Below, piece by piece: positions 37,887 to 47,418 of a DNA stretch of 64,000 nt (positions are counted from its first letter, which is position 1; each line of letters starts with the position of its first letter). This stretch comes from Pseudoalteromonas sp. H105 (lineage in GTDB: Bacteria; Pseudomonadota; Gammaproteobacteria; Enterobacterales; Alteromonadaceae), in assembly GCF_001469215.1 (NCBI RefSeq), contig NZ_LOFH01000003.1, positions 310,001-374,000 on the forward strand, given 5' to 3'. The notes under the pieces were generated by a model. It had not been told where the DNA came from. It saw nothing but the letters and a program-made list of their open reading frames with translations, and ran no database searches. The translations under genes were made by a program, and so were the position numbers.

Positions 37887-38090
37887 TCATTTCGAAATCA
37901 TGTTTAAGTCGAACATAGCACTAGAGCGCGATACATCACTTAATAAAGGGTATTTCTCAATTATTTGGTTATTTTTTTGCACATCAACAATTTCAATATA
38001 AGATGAAGTTTTGCCGCCAAATCGATTTAATAAATTATCAATATCATATTGTGTAAGGATATTTGACTTTTTAACTGCAAACACATTCAT
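37887..38090 (-). CDS. bcsR: BcsR-like small regulator of cellulose synthase
   Basis: A 67-residue protein at the head of the operon. It matches the BcsR layout: a helical DIDNLLNRFGG segment, a middle YIEIVDVQ motif like the family's YxDIS, and a KYPLLSDVS segment matching the WPLLAE-type C-terminal block. In E. coli BcsR binds BcsQ and stabilises the secretion complex. The similarity is short, so the call leans on position directly upstream of bcsQ. The ATG at 38090 is preceded by GAGA. The 117-bp gap to bcsE carries promoters for both divergent units. Confidence 0.82.
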   Translation of the reverse strand: MNVFAVKKSNILTQYDIDNLLNRFGGKTSSYIEIVDVQKNNQIIEKYPLLSDVSRSSAMFDLNMISK

Positions 38091-38207
38091 TAATACTGTC
38101 TCTTGTAAATAAAACGCTATAAATTTTGTTTCAATATGGACTTAGTTAACATTATATATAGAATGTTGGACAAAACTAGTTAAAAGTATTTTTTATAGGA
38201 TAATCAC

Positions 38208-39827
38208 GTGCCTAATTTCGATATAGAGGGGTTGCCCAGCTCATTTTCTGAGCTCAAAAACAGTGCAACATACATATTTTTATCCCCTCTCGATAATCAA
38301 GTAATAGAGTTTGCCTTACAGGCTATCTCGAGCACTTCGTCAGCGCATATGTTTATTTTATCATCCCAAATCGAGCTGTTTTATGAATCGCCTTATGCCA
38401 TTAATTTAAATACTTTGCATGAGAGAGGTAAAGTACACTCTTTTTCGTTTGACTACGCAGTAGCACAAAAAAAGAAACTTAACTTTACGAACAACTTGCT
38501 CAATGAGCTTAAAGTGTATGATGAACTAGTTGGCTCTTCGGTGATTCTACACATTCATACCGATTTATTTACTCGCCACACTCAGGCACAGTTAGCTGAA
38601 CGCTTGAAACATTATGAAAAGTTCGCAAAAAAATATCAATTGACATTTATTTTCATTATTACAGGGATTGAAGTAGCACAAGTACGTAGAGATGTGCAGG
38701 TCTTGAATAAGTATTTTGATGGCATTATTTATATTTCGAATGACGCAGCTGTACGCAGTCTTGAGTATGACTATTGGAGCTACAACGAAGGGGTAAAGGC
38801 CGGTGAATCTGTTCAGCTAGAAGTATATGGTGAACGGTTCAGAGCGGTTAATAAAACCGAGTTGGCCGAACAAAACCCTCACCAAAATTTTGATGAGGAC
38901 GACGTTTGGTTAGTTAAAACAGCCGTACCAGAGGGCACTAAGTTACCTGTGTTTTATAAAACACTCGCTGATAACGAAGCGCTTTTTAAACATGGTAAAA
39001 AAGTGAAGGCTGCTACATTGGTGTTTGCTGTTACGCGTTACACCGATTTAGCAACTTTAGCGAGCCAGTGTTTTTCGTTAAGAAATCATTGTGGTAAAAA
39101 ACTGAAATTAGTGGTGCAAAATGTAGACGGTATTATTCGGCACCAAGACGAGTGTTTGTTCTTGACGTTAGGTGTTAACCTTATTTTATATAGCTTCTCG
39201 GAGCCTTCTCGTTTGTTGTCACAGATTCAGTCAATTCAGGGTTTCCAATTTTCAAGGCCTTTGCCTAGTTCGATTGAAGAGGTCTTAAAGTACTCCGAAA
39301 GCTCGCTCGCGAAAGGGTTTTTACCGCTCAATGAGTTTGCAAAGCAGGTATTAAATTACAGTGACTCAGCTTCGAATATGGGGGTTAGTGGTGTATTAGT
39401 CGTCTTGCGATTATTACCTCGTATTGATGCGATTCACCCATTGCAACTTTTCCATGTAAAACGAGAGGGGGATGTATTTAGTACCGTTGATGATCAAGTT
39501 TATTTATATTTGCATGCATGTCGTGAACACGATGTTGAAAACGCGATTAAACATTTGTTTAAGTTAAAAGTGGCTGATTTTTTTGATTCAAAAATAGTTA
39601 TCGCCGATCACTTTTTTATACAGCAAGAATGTAGACGTCTAAAAAATAAGTATGCGGCAGTCGAAGTACCAGATTATACAATGCAGTTACAGGATAATAC
39701 CCGCCATATATTCGATAAGCGTCCCGCAGATACTGCAAAAGCAAAGGTTGATTCACCCGAATTTAGAAAAGTGACTCGGCCTTTTGCAACCCGTTGCCTA
39801 ATGAGTTTGAAGGATTCAACGAAATGA
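38208..39827 (+). CDS. bcsE: BcsE, c-di-GMP-binding cellulose regulator
   Basis: A 539-residue cytoplasmic protein with a degenerate receiver-like/ATPase-like N-terminal region and a C-terminal degenerate GGDEF domain holding the I-site. Here the c-di-GMP site RxxD is RHQD (residues 311-314), in the context IIRHQDECLFLTLGVNLILYS that matches the E. coli protein well. BcsE binds c-di-GMP and docks on BcsR/BcsQ and BcsF. GTG start with AGGA nine bases upstream. It heads the divergent bcsEFG unit and overlaps bcsF by four bases (ATGA). E. coli BcsE is of similar length (523). Confidence 0.92.
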   Translation: MPNFDIEGLPSSFSELKNSATYIFLSPLDNQVIEFALQAISSTSSAHMFILSSQIELFYESPYAINLNTLHERGKVHSFSFDYAVAQKKKLNFTNNLLNELKVYDELVGSSVILHIHTDLFTRHTQAQLAERLKHYEKFAKKYQLTFIFIITGIEVAQVRRDVQVLNKYFDGIIYISNDAAVRSLEYDYWSYNEGVKAGESVQLEVYGERFRAVNKTELAEQNPHQNFDEDDVWLVKTAVPEGTKLPVFYKTLADNEALFKHGKKVKAATLVFAVTRYTDLATLASQCFSLRNHCGKKLKLVVQNVDGIIRHQDECLFLTLGVNLILYSFSEPSRLLSQIQSIQGFQFSRPLPSSIEEVLKYSESSLAKGFLPLNEFAKQVLNYSDSASNMGVSGVLVVLRLLPRIDAIHPLQLFHVKREGDVFSTVDDQVYLYLHACREHDVENAIKHLFKLKVADFFDSKIVIADHFFIQQECRRLKNKYAAVEVPDYTMQLQDNTRHIFDKRPADTAKAKVDSPEFRKVTRPFATRCLMSLKDSTK

Positions 39828-40000
39828 ATTTAAATCAGTTTTTCATTACTTTTTGTGTGGCACTAATTGTTGGGGTTATTTTAAGTAACATAGCAAAAAT
39901 AGTGTTTACGCACTTTATGAAATTTTATCGAAAATTAACATTCAGGCATGTACTACTTAAGCCCTATAAACCAAGTATTAAAAAGAAGGATAAAACGTGA
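39824..40000 (+). CDS. bcsF: BcsF-like small membrane protein
   Basis: A 58-residue protein with one membrane helix (about residues 6-24) and a basic cytoplasmic tail (KKKDKT at the end). E. coli BcsF (63 residues) has the same layout and anchors BcsE to the membrane, helping to deliver c-di-GMP-loaded BcsE to the synthase. I use the ATG at 39824 because it forms ATGA with the bcsE stop; a start 30 bp earlier would overlap bcsE without reason. The stop overlaps the GTG of bcsG (GTGA). Confidence 0.85.
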   Translation: MNLNQFFITFCVALIVGVILSNIAKIVFTHFMKFYRKLTFRHVLLKPYKPSIKKKDKT

Positions 40001-41571
40001 AGATAACAGGGTTAGGTATTTGGAATGTCTATTTTTTAATTAAAATAGCGCTCTTTACTCGCGGTGAAATTTCATTTCATTTTTTAGAGAACTTAGCGTT
40101 TTTTACTTTTCTAGCATTGTCATTTAACCACACACTATTACAGCGTATTCAGCAGGTGCTGGCAGGTGTATTTGCTGTTGTATTGTTTTACTACGATTCA
40201 TGGTTACCGCCAATTTCTCGATTATTAAAGCAAGTTGGTAATGTGCAAGACTTTAGCTTAGATTATTTTATTGAAATAAGCGCACGTGTGGTCAGCCTTG
40301 AGTTGTTTTTAAGTCTCTTCATAGTGTGTGTATTTTACCGATACACTCATCAATGGTTACGCTATACCACGCTTTCATTAGTCGGGTTTGGCTATGCTTA
40401 TTGGCTGGCTTCTGCCAGTGTTGATATCGAACCTGTTTTACATCAAGTATCACAAAAGCAATTACGGGCTCCTGCTAAGGAAGTGGTTGATGTGGGTGAT
40501 TCACTTTCACCTCAACAACAGCTTACACGTTTCTATCAAGAGCAAAGCCAATTAACCAGTGTGTTCCCTGAGCAATTACCAGAAAACCCCTTTGACGTAT
40601 TGATCCTTAACGTTTGCTCTTTATCAACCGCAGATTTAAATGCAATTGATGTGGCGCCACGCGATCTATTTAGTAACTTTGATGTACTGTTTAGTGATTT
40701 TAATTCAGCGACTTCATACAGTGGACCAGCTGCAATAAGATTATTAAGGGCAAGCTGTGGGCAAACCAGTCAGCCACAACTTTTTGAACCGGTCCCAGAA
40801 CAGTGCTACCTATTTGATAATTTAGCAGAACTAGGTTTTGACACCTCTGTTGCAATGAATCACGATGGCCACTTTGATGATTTTAAAGGATTGATCAATG
40901 CATATGGTGGCATTAATATTCCGACATTAAATTTTGCGAATTATTCACCTTTTCAATTTGGGTTTGATGGTAAACCAATTTATTCAGATCAAGAAGTATT
41001 AACCAATTGGCTTTCCTCTCAGACTGAAAGCATTACACCACGTGCGCTTTATTACAATACGATTAGCTTGCATGATGGTAATCAAATTGCTGGTTACGAT
41101 CGCATGAGTAGCCCGCAAAGCTATCCTATCAGGCAAAAGCAGCTGTTTAGAGATATTAATCAGTTTATTAATAAACTTGAGAATTCAAAGCGCAATACCT
41201 TATTGGTACTTGTGCCAGAGCATGGTGCAGCGCTTGAGGGCGATAAAGTTCAATTTTCTGGCTTACGAGAGATTCCAACTCCCAAGATAGTGTCAGTCCC
41301 AAGTGCGATTAAGTTTATTGGGCCTAATATATCTCATACAGGTCTAATAGAAATAACTGATTCAACTAGTTATTTTGCTTTGTCAGAAATTATTAGTCGT
41401 GCACTGCGAAGTAATGTATTTTCAGGAAACACATCAATTAGATCTTTACTTGAGGATTTACCTCTTGCTCCTAAAGTGGCTGAGAATGAAGACACAATAA
41501 TGATGTATATCAACAAGCGACCGTATATTCAGCTCGATGGTGGAGAATGGACCTTGTATCCCCAGGGCTAA
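39997..41571 (+). CDS. bcsG: BcsG, cellulose phosphoethanolamine transferase
   Basis: A 524-residue inner-membrane enzyme that moves phosphoethanolamine from phosphatidylethanolamine to cellulose. N-terminal membrane helices to about residue 145, then a periplasmic alkaline-phosphatase-fold domain. The nucleophile serine is Ser242 in ATSYSGPAAIRLLRASCGQ, which lines up with E. coli Ser278; Cys207 (NVCSLS) matches Cys243, and zinc-ligand region residues lie in SLHDGN (His359) and VPEHGAA (Glu408-His409). GTG start after AGAAGGA, overlapping bcsF by four bases. It predicts that the cellulose here is pEtN-modified. Confidence 0.95.
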   Translation: MKITGLGIWNVYFLIKIALFTRGEISFHFLENLAFFTFLALSFNHTLLQRIQQVLAGVFAVVLFYYDSWLPPISRLLKQVGNVQDFSLDYFIEISARVVSLELFLSLFIVCVFYRYTHQWLRYTTLSLVGFGYAYWLASASVDIEPVLHQVSQKQLRAPAKEVVDVGDSLSPQQQLTRFYQEQSQLTSVFPEQLPENPFDVLILNVCSLSTADLNAIDVAPRDLFSNFDVLFSDFNSATSYSGPAAIRLLRASCGQTSQPQLFEPVPEQCYLFDNLAELGFDTSVAMNHDGHFDDFKGLINAYGGINIPTLNFANYSPFQFGFDGKPIYSDQEVLTNWLSSQTESITPRALYYNTISLHDGNQIAGYDRMSSPQSYPIRQKQLFRDINQFINKLENSKRNTLLVLVPEHGAALEGDKVQFSGLREIPTPKIVSVPSAIKFIGPNISHTGLIEITDSTSYFALSEIISRALRSNVFSGNTSIRSLLEDLPLAPKVAENEDTIMMYINKRPYIQLDGGEWTLYPQG

Positions 41572-41657
41572 CCTGTTCTATCTTACAGAGTCAGGCGTTT
41601 TATTCAGTGTGGTCTGTAAGGTATGAACAATAAGGAATGAAGGGGGTTATTTAAAAA

Positions 41658-41684
41658 AATCGGGCAATGAAGCATTGCCCGATT
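41658..41684 (-). terminator. Rho-independent terminator after the secreted DUF642-like gene
   Basis: AATCGGGCAATG (41658-41669), loop AAG, CATTGCCCGATT (41673-41684). On the minus strand it is followed by TTTTTTTAA. It ends the 41702-42916 gene and may also stop bcsG from the other side, though no plus-strand T run is present. Confidence 0.82.
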
Positions 41685-41701
41685 AATTATGTTAGTCACT
41701 A

Positions 41702-42916
41702 TTAATTACAATAGTTACCGTCAACAAATGTTAAATCGTTTAAATGTGATGGCCCTTCCATGACGAAAGTTGCCTCAGCGGTGTTCTGGTTTAACTGATA
41801 GATTCTCGCATTTTCGCCACTTTCGCGACCTGATATATAAATCGCACCATCATCTGCGATAGCGATACCTGATGCCCAATTTACATTATGTTCACCAATT
41901 AAAGACAGCTCCAACGATCCCTGATCAACAGTGTATAGTGCTTTACCTGTTAACACATACAGCACATTATTATCTGCAGAATATGCAATATCACCATGAG
42001 AGAAAGAATCACCCGGGTAAGTTAATTTTCCTAAAACTGTTTTATCACCCGTCGCTAAATCAAAATCATACATGTATGTTTTACTCGTCGCGCGAAGGGT
42101 CAGGCCATCAGCGCTCATTGCAGAGCGATAAATCGGGTATGATGTAGCAGGAGACACTAACGTTTGCTGGTTGCTAGCAAGATCAAGCGATAGAATTTGC
42201 GATGTTCTTGTCGATTTGTCTAACTGCTCCATAAAATAAAGCACGCCGTTATGTGAGGCGATATTCGAGGCTGTGTTATTTAAACCTGCCACTTTAGAGT
42301 AAGTGTGCGTGTCTGTGTTGAAAAAGTAGACATAACCTTCCTCGTTAGACCCAAAGTTATTTATGCCATATAAGCCTGAGGCACAAGCCGTTGATACTTT
42401 AACATCATCAATAAAGGCACCGTAAGAATCAGATTTCCCAGCACCAACAAACTTAAGTTCTGAGCTATTTGAGTTCGCTTTTACAGTGTAAGTATACTTC
42501 TGCCAGCCTCGGCTTGTTGCGTTTAATGTATCAAGCAGTTCACCATTCCAGTAAACTTCAGCTTTATTTGTTGTTTCATTACCATCCCAACGCGCAGAAT
42601 AGTAAAAGCTTACTTCATAGTTTTGTTGGGCTTGCGTTTCAAGTGTTTGGTACACACTATAATTAGCCGTTGAATCGAGTTCGATATACTGGGTACCATC
42701 TTGTGAAGGAACGATGTTAAGTGCTGTTGTTTGAATTTCAAACTTTGCATTATTAGAACGTTGCCAGCCTGGTACTTTGTTGAATAAGCTCCAAGTTCCT
42801 GAAACTTTTGCTGTATCTTCAAATGAACCATTTACAACTAAGTTGCTGCTGGCCATTGAAAAGCTAGATGCTAGGAGCAAAGGAAGAGCAGCAAGCTTAA
42901 AGGTTGAGTTTTTCAT
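41702..42916 (-). CDS. Secreted protein with DUF642-like carbohydrate-binding domain and beta-propeller-like repeats
   Basis: A 404-residue secreted protein. Signal peptide 1-22 (SMA|SS). Residues about 24-180 match the DUF642/galactose-binding-like fold seen in secreted and plant cell-wall proteins: NLVVNGSFE at the start, VPGWQRS, the DGTQYIELDS strand, and GAFIDDVKVS at the end. Residues about 185-404 form repeated short strands with aromatic/Asp turns (for example YGINNFGSNEEGYVYFFNT, SGIAIADDGAIYISG), like a propeller. AGGAG precedes the ATG. It lies between the cellulose and polyamide loci with its own terminator. A role in binding the matrix polymer is inferred, not shown. Confidence 0.75.
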   Translation of the reverse strand: MKNSTFKLAALPLLLASSFSMASSNLVVNGSFEDTAKVSGTWSLFNKVPGWQRSNNAKFEIQTTALNIVPSQDGTQYIELDSTANYSVYQTLETQAQQNYEVSFYYSARWDGNETTNKAEVYWNGELLDTLNATSRGWQKYTYTVKANSNSSELKFVGAGKSDSYGAFIDDVKVSTACASGLYGINNFGSNEEGYVYFFNTDTHTYSKVAGLNNTASNIASHNGVLYFMEQLDKSTRTSQILSLDLASNQQTLVSPATSYPIYRSAMSADGLTLRATSKTYMYDFDLATGDKTVLGKLTYPGDSFSHGDIAYSADNNVLYVLTGKALYTVDQGSLELSLIGEHNVNWASGIAIADDGAIYISGRESGENARIYQLNQNTAEATFVMEGPSHLNDLTFVDGNYCN

Positions 42917-43304
42917 AACGTATCTCCTACAAGATAACTAGTAATGCGTTTGTTAACATAATGTTTAACTTAATATACTACTATTTTGCTATTTTTTGGC
43001 GCTTTGGTCAAATATAGCGGACTCGGAATTTTCGTATTATTGTGTTGGATTTTTCTCTTATAGGTATTAGTTTACGCGAATCATGGGCTTAGAAATTATT
43101 GGCAAAGTAGCACGGTACTTACCGTTTATTTAACAGAAATTTAGTGATGGTTATATTTAACCTGAACTCAGGTTAAAAGATGTACTAATAAATTGATATT
43201 ACATCACAAATATATTTATTATCCAGAATTTAGGTTGTTTAATGAAAAAAGTATAGGTGGTTGCAAAAAACCTAATGATAAAAGCGTTAAATAATGCATA
43301 AGCG
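42917..43304. promoter_or_regulatory. Intergenic region with a 22-bp palindrome
   Basis: A 388-bp AT-rich gap upstream of the DUF642-like gene and downstream of the pgsB-like gene. The only marked structure is TTTAACCTGA, AC, TCAGGTTAAA at 43156-43177, a perfect palindrome with 10-bp arms typical of a dimeric regulator's operator. It lies about 240 bp from the DUF642-like start. No terminator of the polyamide operon is evident. Confidence 0.4.
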
Positions 43305-46300
43305 TTATTTATTTTTTTTATTTGAGAAAGAAAGCCACCCAGGTTTCTGGTTTCGGTTTAGCTTACCAAGAATTTCAATCGCTTTTTCCAGCGTTATACG
43401 GTTATTGGCAATATCTTTATAAACACGAGTTGCAATTTTTTTACGTTTCACTGCAGCGCCCGCCTCAAGGAAGGACTCAGCGACTTGAGTAGCGAACCGT
43501 TTAATTGCACTTTTTTGTTTTCTGACTGATTGGTCATTCTTTGTGTGCGCGCGTTTACTTAAGCGCTCAGTAATATGCTGAAGTTCAGCCTGGCTATACT
43601 CATTTTGTGCGTGATGGGCTTTTTTGATCTGACTAATTGCATTATTTAAATAGGTGGCTTCAAGTTCTGAAAATTGATTAATGAGTGACAGACGCGTTAA
43701 CGCTTGCCTAAATTGATCCGTTGAGCAGCTTTCATCAAGTAATGTTGCAATATTGTCGTAAATGCGTTGCCATTGCTGCCAGCTATAAACGTAACCGAGG
43801 CCTGTCCCTTTAATGTTCTGCATCCCTACAATAACTTGATGGCAATTGGGCCTAGCATATGTCGATAATTCAACAGTCAATTCGTCGGCAGTAATGTGAG
43901 AGTCATCTATGAGTACACATTTACTTTGTGCAAGGCTGAGCAATGCCTGTTTTAATTGGTGCTGACTCTTTTCAATGTTTTCTAATAAAGGCTGGATTGT
44001 GTGATAGCAAAGATAATGCTCAAATACATCTTTTAAGCTTGCTTTGCGCTCTGAGTTCAAGTCAAAACCGTGTTCTTTAAACCATGTATCTAATAGGGTT
44101 TGGTTGGTTACTCCTGCAAGATCATCTGCTGTTAAAGTCGATTGTAATGCACTATTAAATAACGCAATAAGTGAATCTAAGTGTTTAATACAATGCAGTT
44201 GAGTGCATATAGACTCTAGTTCTTGGCAATCGTTATTTTTTATTACACGCTCTAAACGCGCAGTCAATGCTTGAATATAGTAACTATAAAAACCATCTAC
44301 GTTTGTGCCTATCACGACCATTTTATCAAATGGTAAATCGTTAGCGAGAATTTCGGCAAACACTTTAGAGCGAGCAACACGGTCATTGCGATTATTTATA
44401 AGGGCTATGGTTTGTTTTGTTGGGTCGTTTGATAATTCAAATAAGTTCAAACGTTTCCAATTTTCAAGTGTCGCTAAACGTTCATTGGCAGACATACTAT
44501 TAACAAAAGACATACTGAAATCATTAAATGGTGTTGCTGTAAAATGCTGTAATACACCGATGTCAGGGACGATACGTTCAGATGTTTCCTTAAATACAAA
44601 GTCTTTATCTAAGCCAATATGTGCCGCCATTTTGCACACTAATGCAATATTGTCAGGGTGCTCTTCGTAAGGATAAAGTGCTTTAATATCAGGGGTTATT
44701 TGATAACCATCCCCCCAATGTACTTGGACAAGGGTACTTTTCTTTGTCGTTGCATCTTTTTCAAGTATGGGCATCATCGTTTGCTCACTGGTAAATACCA
44801 GATTATTTGGTGCAATAAAGTTAGCCATTTCTTTAGCAACATCGATACCTGTAGGCCCTAAAATGTCTTCGTGGTCAGGGTATGCATTGGTAATAGTCGA
44901 AAAATTATCTTGCATCCATTGGCGTAAAATTCTCACGTATCGTGGTGTTAATCCCATGCATTCCCATAAAAAAACATCGGCTTTTACATTTTTAGCAAAA
45001 TGTAAAATATCGCTTTGCTCCCAAATACTCGCTTTATCAAAAGGCCGAAATATAGGCACTTCAAATTGTTCGCCATTTGAACGCGCAAAAATCATAGTGG
45101 CTTCACAACCCGTTGTTTTAGTGATAACTTTAAGTGCTAAGCCGCTAAAAAGAGCTGCTTTGAGTCTTTCAGTGCCTGACTTGCCTCGTGTTCCCCAACC
45201 TCCGATGCTAACGGGTATTGCTTTACGATCTCTTTTTATACGTTGACTAACGCGAGCATGGCGCCCCCAAAAATACAAGATAAAGCCCACAACAAAGAAT
45301 ATTAGCTGGCCAATACTATTTTGATAAATAGAATATAAATATTCTTTAAAGCTAATCCATACATTTACAAGTAATGGGGAAACGCTTAACTTTTTATAAA
45401 AGCGGCTTATGCCTTCTTCAACTACAAAGTGACAACCAAGTTGTTCACCATACGCCTTAAACTCGAATTTGAAGCCATTTCTCTCGAGCGTCGTTAAGTA
45501 GTTTTTCTGTTCAATATCGTTACCTTTTCGCAAATTATCGAGTTGTTCAACGTTGAGTGACAACCAAATGTACGTCTTTAAGCGTCGAAAAATCGTTGTA
45601 GGAGGGGTCACGCATAAGATACCGTCAGGTGTGTATGTTTTAGCTGCTTGTTTAATATCGTCTTGACTTAAAACGGATAATAAAAAATCAGGTAAGGGAA
45701 GGTGTGGACGTGTTGAGTGCTCTTTATCATTAAATAGCGGCTCACCCGGAACTGCGGTTGTGCTTATTTCAGCAACCGTGCAGCTAGGAACGTGCATGAA
45801 TGCAGAGGGCTTTCGCGCTACACTGTGGTTAAAGCTTTGACGTTTATCAGTACTTGGGTTTCGCCATTCATGAACAAGCCGCCAAATGCGAAACGCGCTG
45901 TGATAACCATGACTAATGTGCCAATGATGTTTTTTATGACTAACATTATAGCCTTCATTTTGCTGCGCCTTACGGCTTAGTAAGCGCCCTAATAACTCTT
46001 CATCTAATGCCTTTTGGTCAATCATTGTTTTATCAGATTGCGGGAATGATTGTTCGAGAAAGGTCATCATATTTTGGTGTGAAAATGCAACCAGTTGTTC
46101 GCGCGTGCGTGTGATGTATCGACGAACAGCTAGACTTGGTTCTTGGTTTAGTTGATCATTTAAACACGTTATAAACTGTTTGAAGATTACGTCTGGCTCA
46201 GTTGTCTCAAGCTGTAGATTAAGCATTATTCTAGCACTGAGCTCTAAGGTTAAACGTTTAATGTGTATGCTGTGTTTGGACCTTAATAATGTTTTCCATA

Positions 46301-47417
46301 ACGTGAAGGCGAGGCCATCTGAAGTCATGCGTGCACTGCTTAATTGTTTTACTAACGTAAAACGGACTGAATCTTCAGTTTCGTGCTTGAGTCGCTCAGA
46401 GATCAGTTTTTGTAAAAATGGGAGATCAAAATACAGTGATTGTTCAACAACACTTTGCCTTACTCTTGGATAAGTGTGCCAAGCAAGCCGCTGCAGTAAA
46501 TCTTCACAATGCTTTGTTAAGTTTAATTGGCTGACTAATATTTTTGGTAGAGCGGCTAATATAAATAAACGTTGCCCATCTTTGAGCTGAAATTGATCTT
46601 GGTTTTTGATGATTTGTGCCATAAACGCACGAATGTAAGTGGGTCGTTGGTGAATCAAAATTTCTAAGATATCTAAGCGAGCTAAATGAGGCGTATTTGG
46701 TTGCTCTAGCGCTAAGACGAGTGTTTCCACTAAATTTGCACTCAGTTCATGTTCATCCACCGTGTTATGAATAAGTTGTACTTGATTGGCTAGCGCGCGA
46801 TATAACGCATTCTTTACATGCTCGCTTTTTGTTTGTGACAAAATATGGAGAAAAAAGCCTTCTAAACCGAGGGATTGCCATGCACTTGAAATATTTTTTT
46901 CATCGTTTAGTAGGTAGCGATTACTCAAATCGCCTAACTTACCAATTAAAAACTTTAACGTTTGTTCAATATCGGCAATGCTGTCTTGGTAACGGTTAAT
47001 GACCGCGCCTTCGTCAAACCAACGAGAGAATGCTTGTTTGTCTTGTTTTAGTTGCTCTGCGGTTGCGCCCAACTGTTTTGCGTAATCAAGAATATGGAAC
47101 TCCCGCTCAGCACGTATTTCAGCGTGATTAATCCGTTCAATAAATAACAGATAGCCAGCATCAAGTTGTTGAAGGCTTTGTTGCTTTTGCTCAACTTGGT
47201 GACGCAGAAATCCAATGGATTGGCGCAGTAACCAATCGTTCTCATTTTCTTGCTCAGGAATATTTTGTAGTAGCTCCCATTGTGCTAAATCATCAACAAG
47301 CTGGCGGTATTTTTGGCGATACAGATCGAGCCAAAAATTGGCAATATCAGCAAACAGCAAATGCTCTAAACGCTGCTTTAATTCTTGTTTGTTCATTTTT
47401 TTATTTACAGATGCCAT
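43305..47417 (-). CDS. PgsB/CapB-like amide ligase with long N-terminal helical extension
   Basis: A 1370-residue protein, the last gene of the operon. Residues about 702-718 form a single membrane helix followed by a Mur-ligase-type ATP-grasping region of the PgsB/CapB class: P-loop WGTRGKSGTERL (Lys746), ITKTTGCEATMI, WECMGLTPRY, TNAYPDHEDILGPTG, NNRNDRVARS and VGMQNIKGTG, each of which lines up with B. subtilis PgsB (393 residues). PgsB activates the terminal carboxyl of the growing chain by phosphorylation and joins the next amino acid. The first 700 residues are extra: helical, HEAT-like in part (about 245-360). Another 150 helical residues extend the C terminus. The gene begins one base after the upstream stop codon. 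Confidence 0.88.
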   Translation of the reverse strand: MASVNKKMNKQELKQRLEHLLFADIANFWLDLYRQKYRQLVDDLAQWELLQNIPEQENENDWLLRQSIGFLRHQVEQKQQSLQQLDAGYLLFIERINHAEIRAEREFHILDYAKQLGATAEQLKQDKQAFSRWFDEGAVINRYQDSIADIEQTLKFLIGKLGDLSNRYLLNDEKNISSAWQSLGLEGFFLHILSQTKSEHVKNALYRALANQVQLIHNTVDEHELSANLVETLVLALEQPNTPHLARLDILEILIHQRPTYIRAFMAQIIKNQDQFQLKDGQRLFILAALPKILVSQLNLTKHCEDLLQRLAWHTYPRVRQSVVEQSLYFDLPFLQKLISERLKHETEDSVRFTLVKQLSSARMTSDGLAFTLWKTLLRSKHSIHIKRLTLELSARIMLNLQLETTEPDVIFKQFITCLNDQLNQEPSLAVRRYITRTREQLVAFSHQNMMTFLEQSFPQSDKTMIDQKALDEELLGRLLSRKAQQNEGYNVSHKKHHWHISHGYHSAFRIWRLVHEWRNPSTDKRQSFNHSVARKPSAFMHVPSCTVAEISTTAVPGEPLFNDKEHSTRPHLPLPDFLLSVLSQDDIKQAAKTYTPDGILCVTPPTTIFRRLKTYIWLSLNVEQLDNLRKGNDIEQKNYLTTLERNGFKFEFKAYGEQLGCHFVVEEGISRFYKKLSVSPLLVNVWISFKEYLYSIYQNSIGQLIFFVVGFILYFWGRHARVSQRIKRDRKAIPVSIGGWGTRGKSGTERLKAALFSGLALKVITKTTGCEATMIFARSNGEQFEVPIFRPFDKASIWEQSDILHFAKNVKADVFLWECMGLTPRYVRILRQWMQDNFSTITNAYPDHEDILGPTGIDVAKEMANFIAPNNLVFTSEQTMMPILEKDATTKKSTLVQVHWGDGYQITPDIKALYPYEEHPDNIALVCKMAAHIGLDKDFVFKETSERIVPDIGVLQHFTATPFNDFSMSFVNSMSANERLATLENWKRLNLFELSNDPTKQTIALINNRNDRVARSKVFAEILANDLPFDKMVVIGTNVDGFYSYYIQALTARLERVIKNNDCQELESICTQLHCIKHLDSLIALFNSALQSTLTADDLAGVTNQTLLDTWFKEHGFDLNSERKASLKDVFEHYLCYHTIQPLLENIEKSQHQLKQALLSLAQSKCVLIDDSHITADELTVELSTYARPNCHQVIVGMQNIKGTGLGYVYSWQQWQRIYDNIATLLDESCSTDQFRQALTRLSLINQFSELEATYLNNAISQIKKAHHAQNEYSQAELQHITERLSKRAHTKNDQSVRKQKSAIKRFATQVAESFLEAGAAVKRKKIATRVYKDIANNRITLEKAIEILGKLNRNQKPGWLSFSNKKNK

Positions 47418-47418
47418 G

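Noticed and set aside
39794-39823. Ten-residue longer start for bcsF
   Set aside because: Overlaps bcsE coding; the ATGA overlap at 39824 is the usual coupling form.
44305-46473. Plus-strand frames of 60-160 codons inside the pgsB-like gene
   Set aside because: They are shadows of the long minus-strand gene, with no ribosome binding sites or family likeness.
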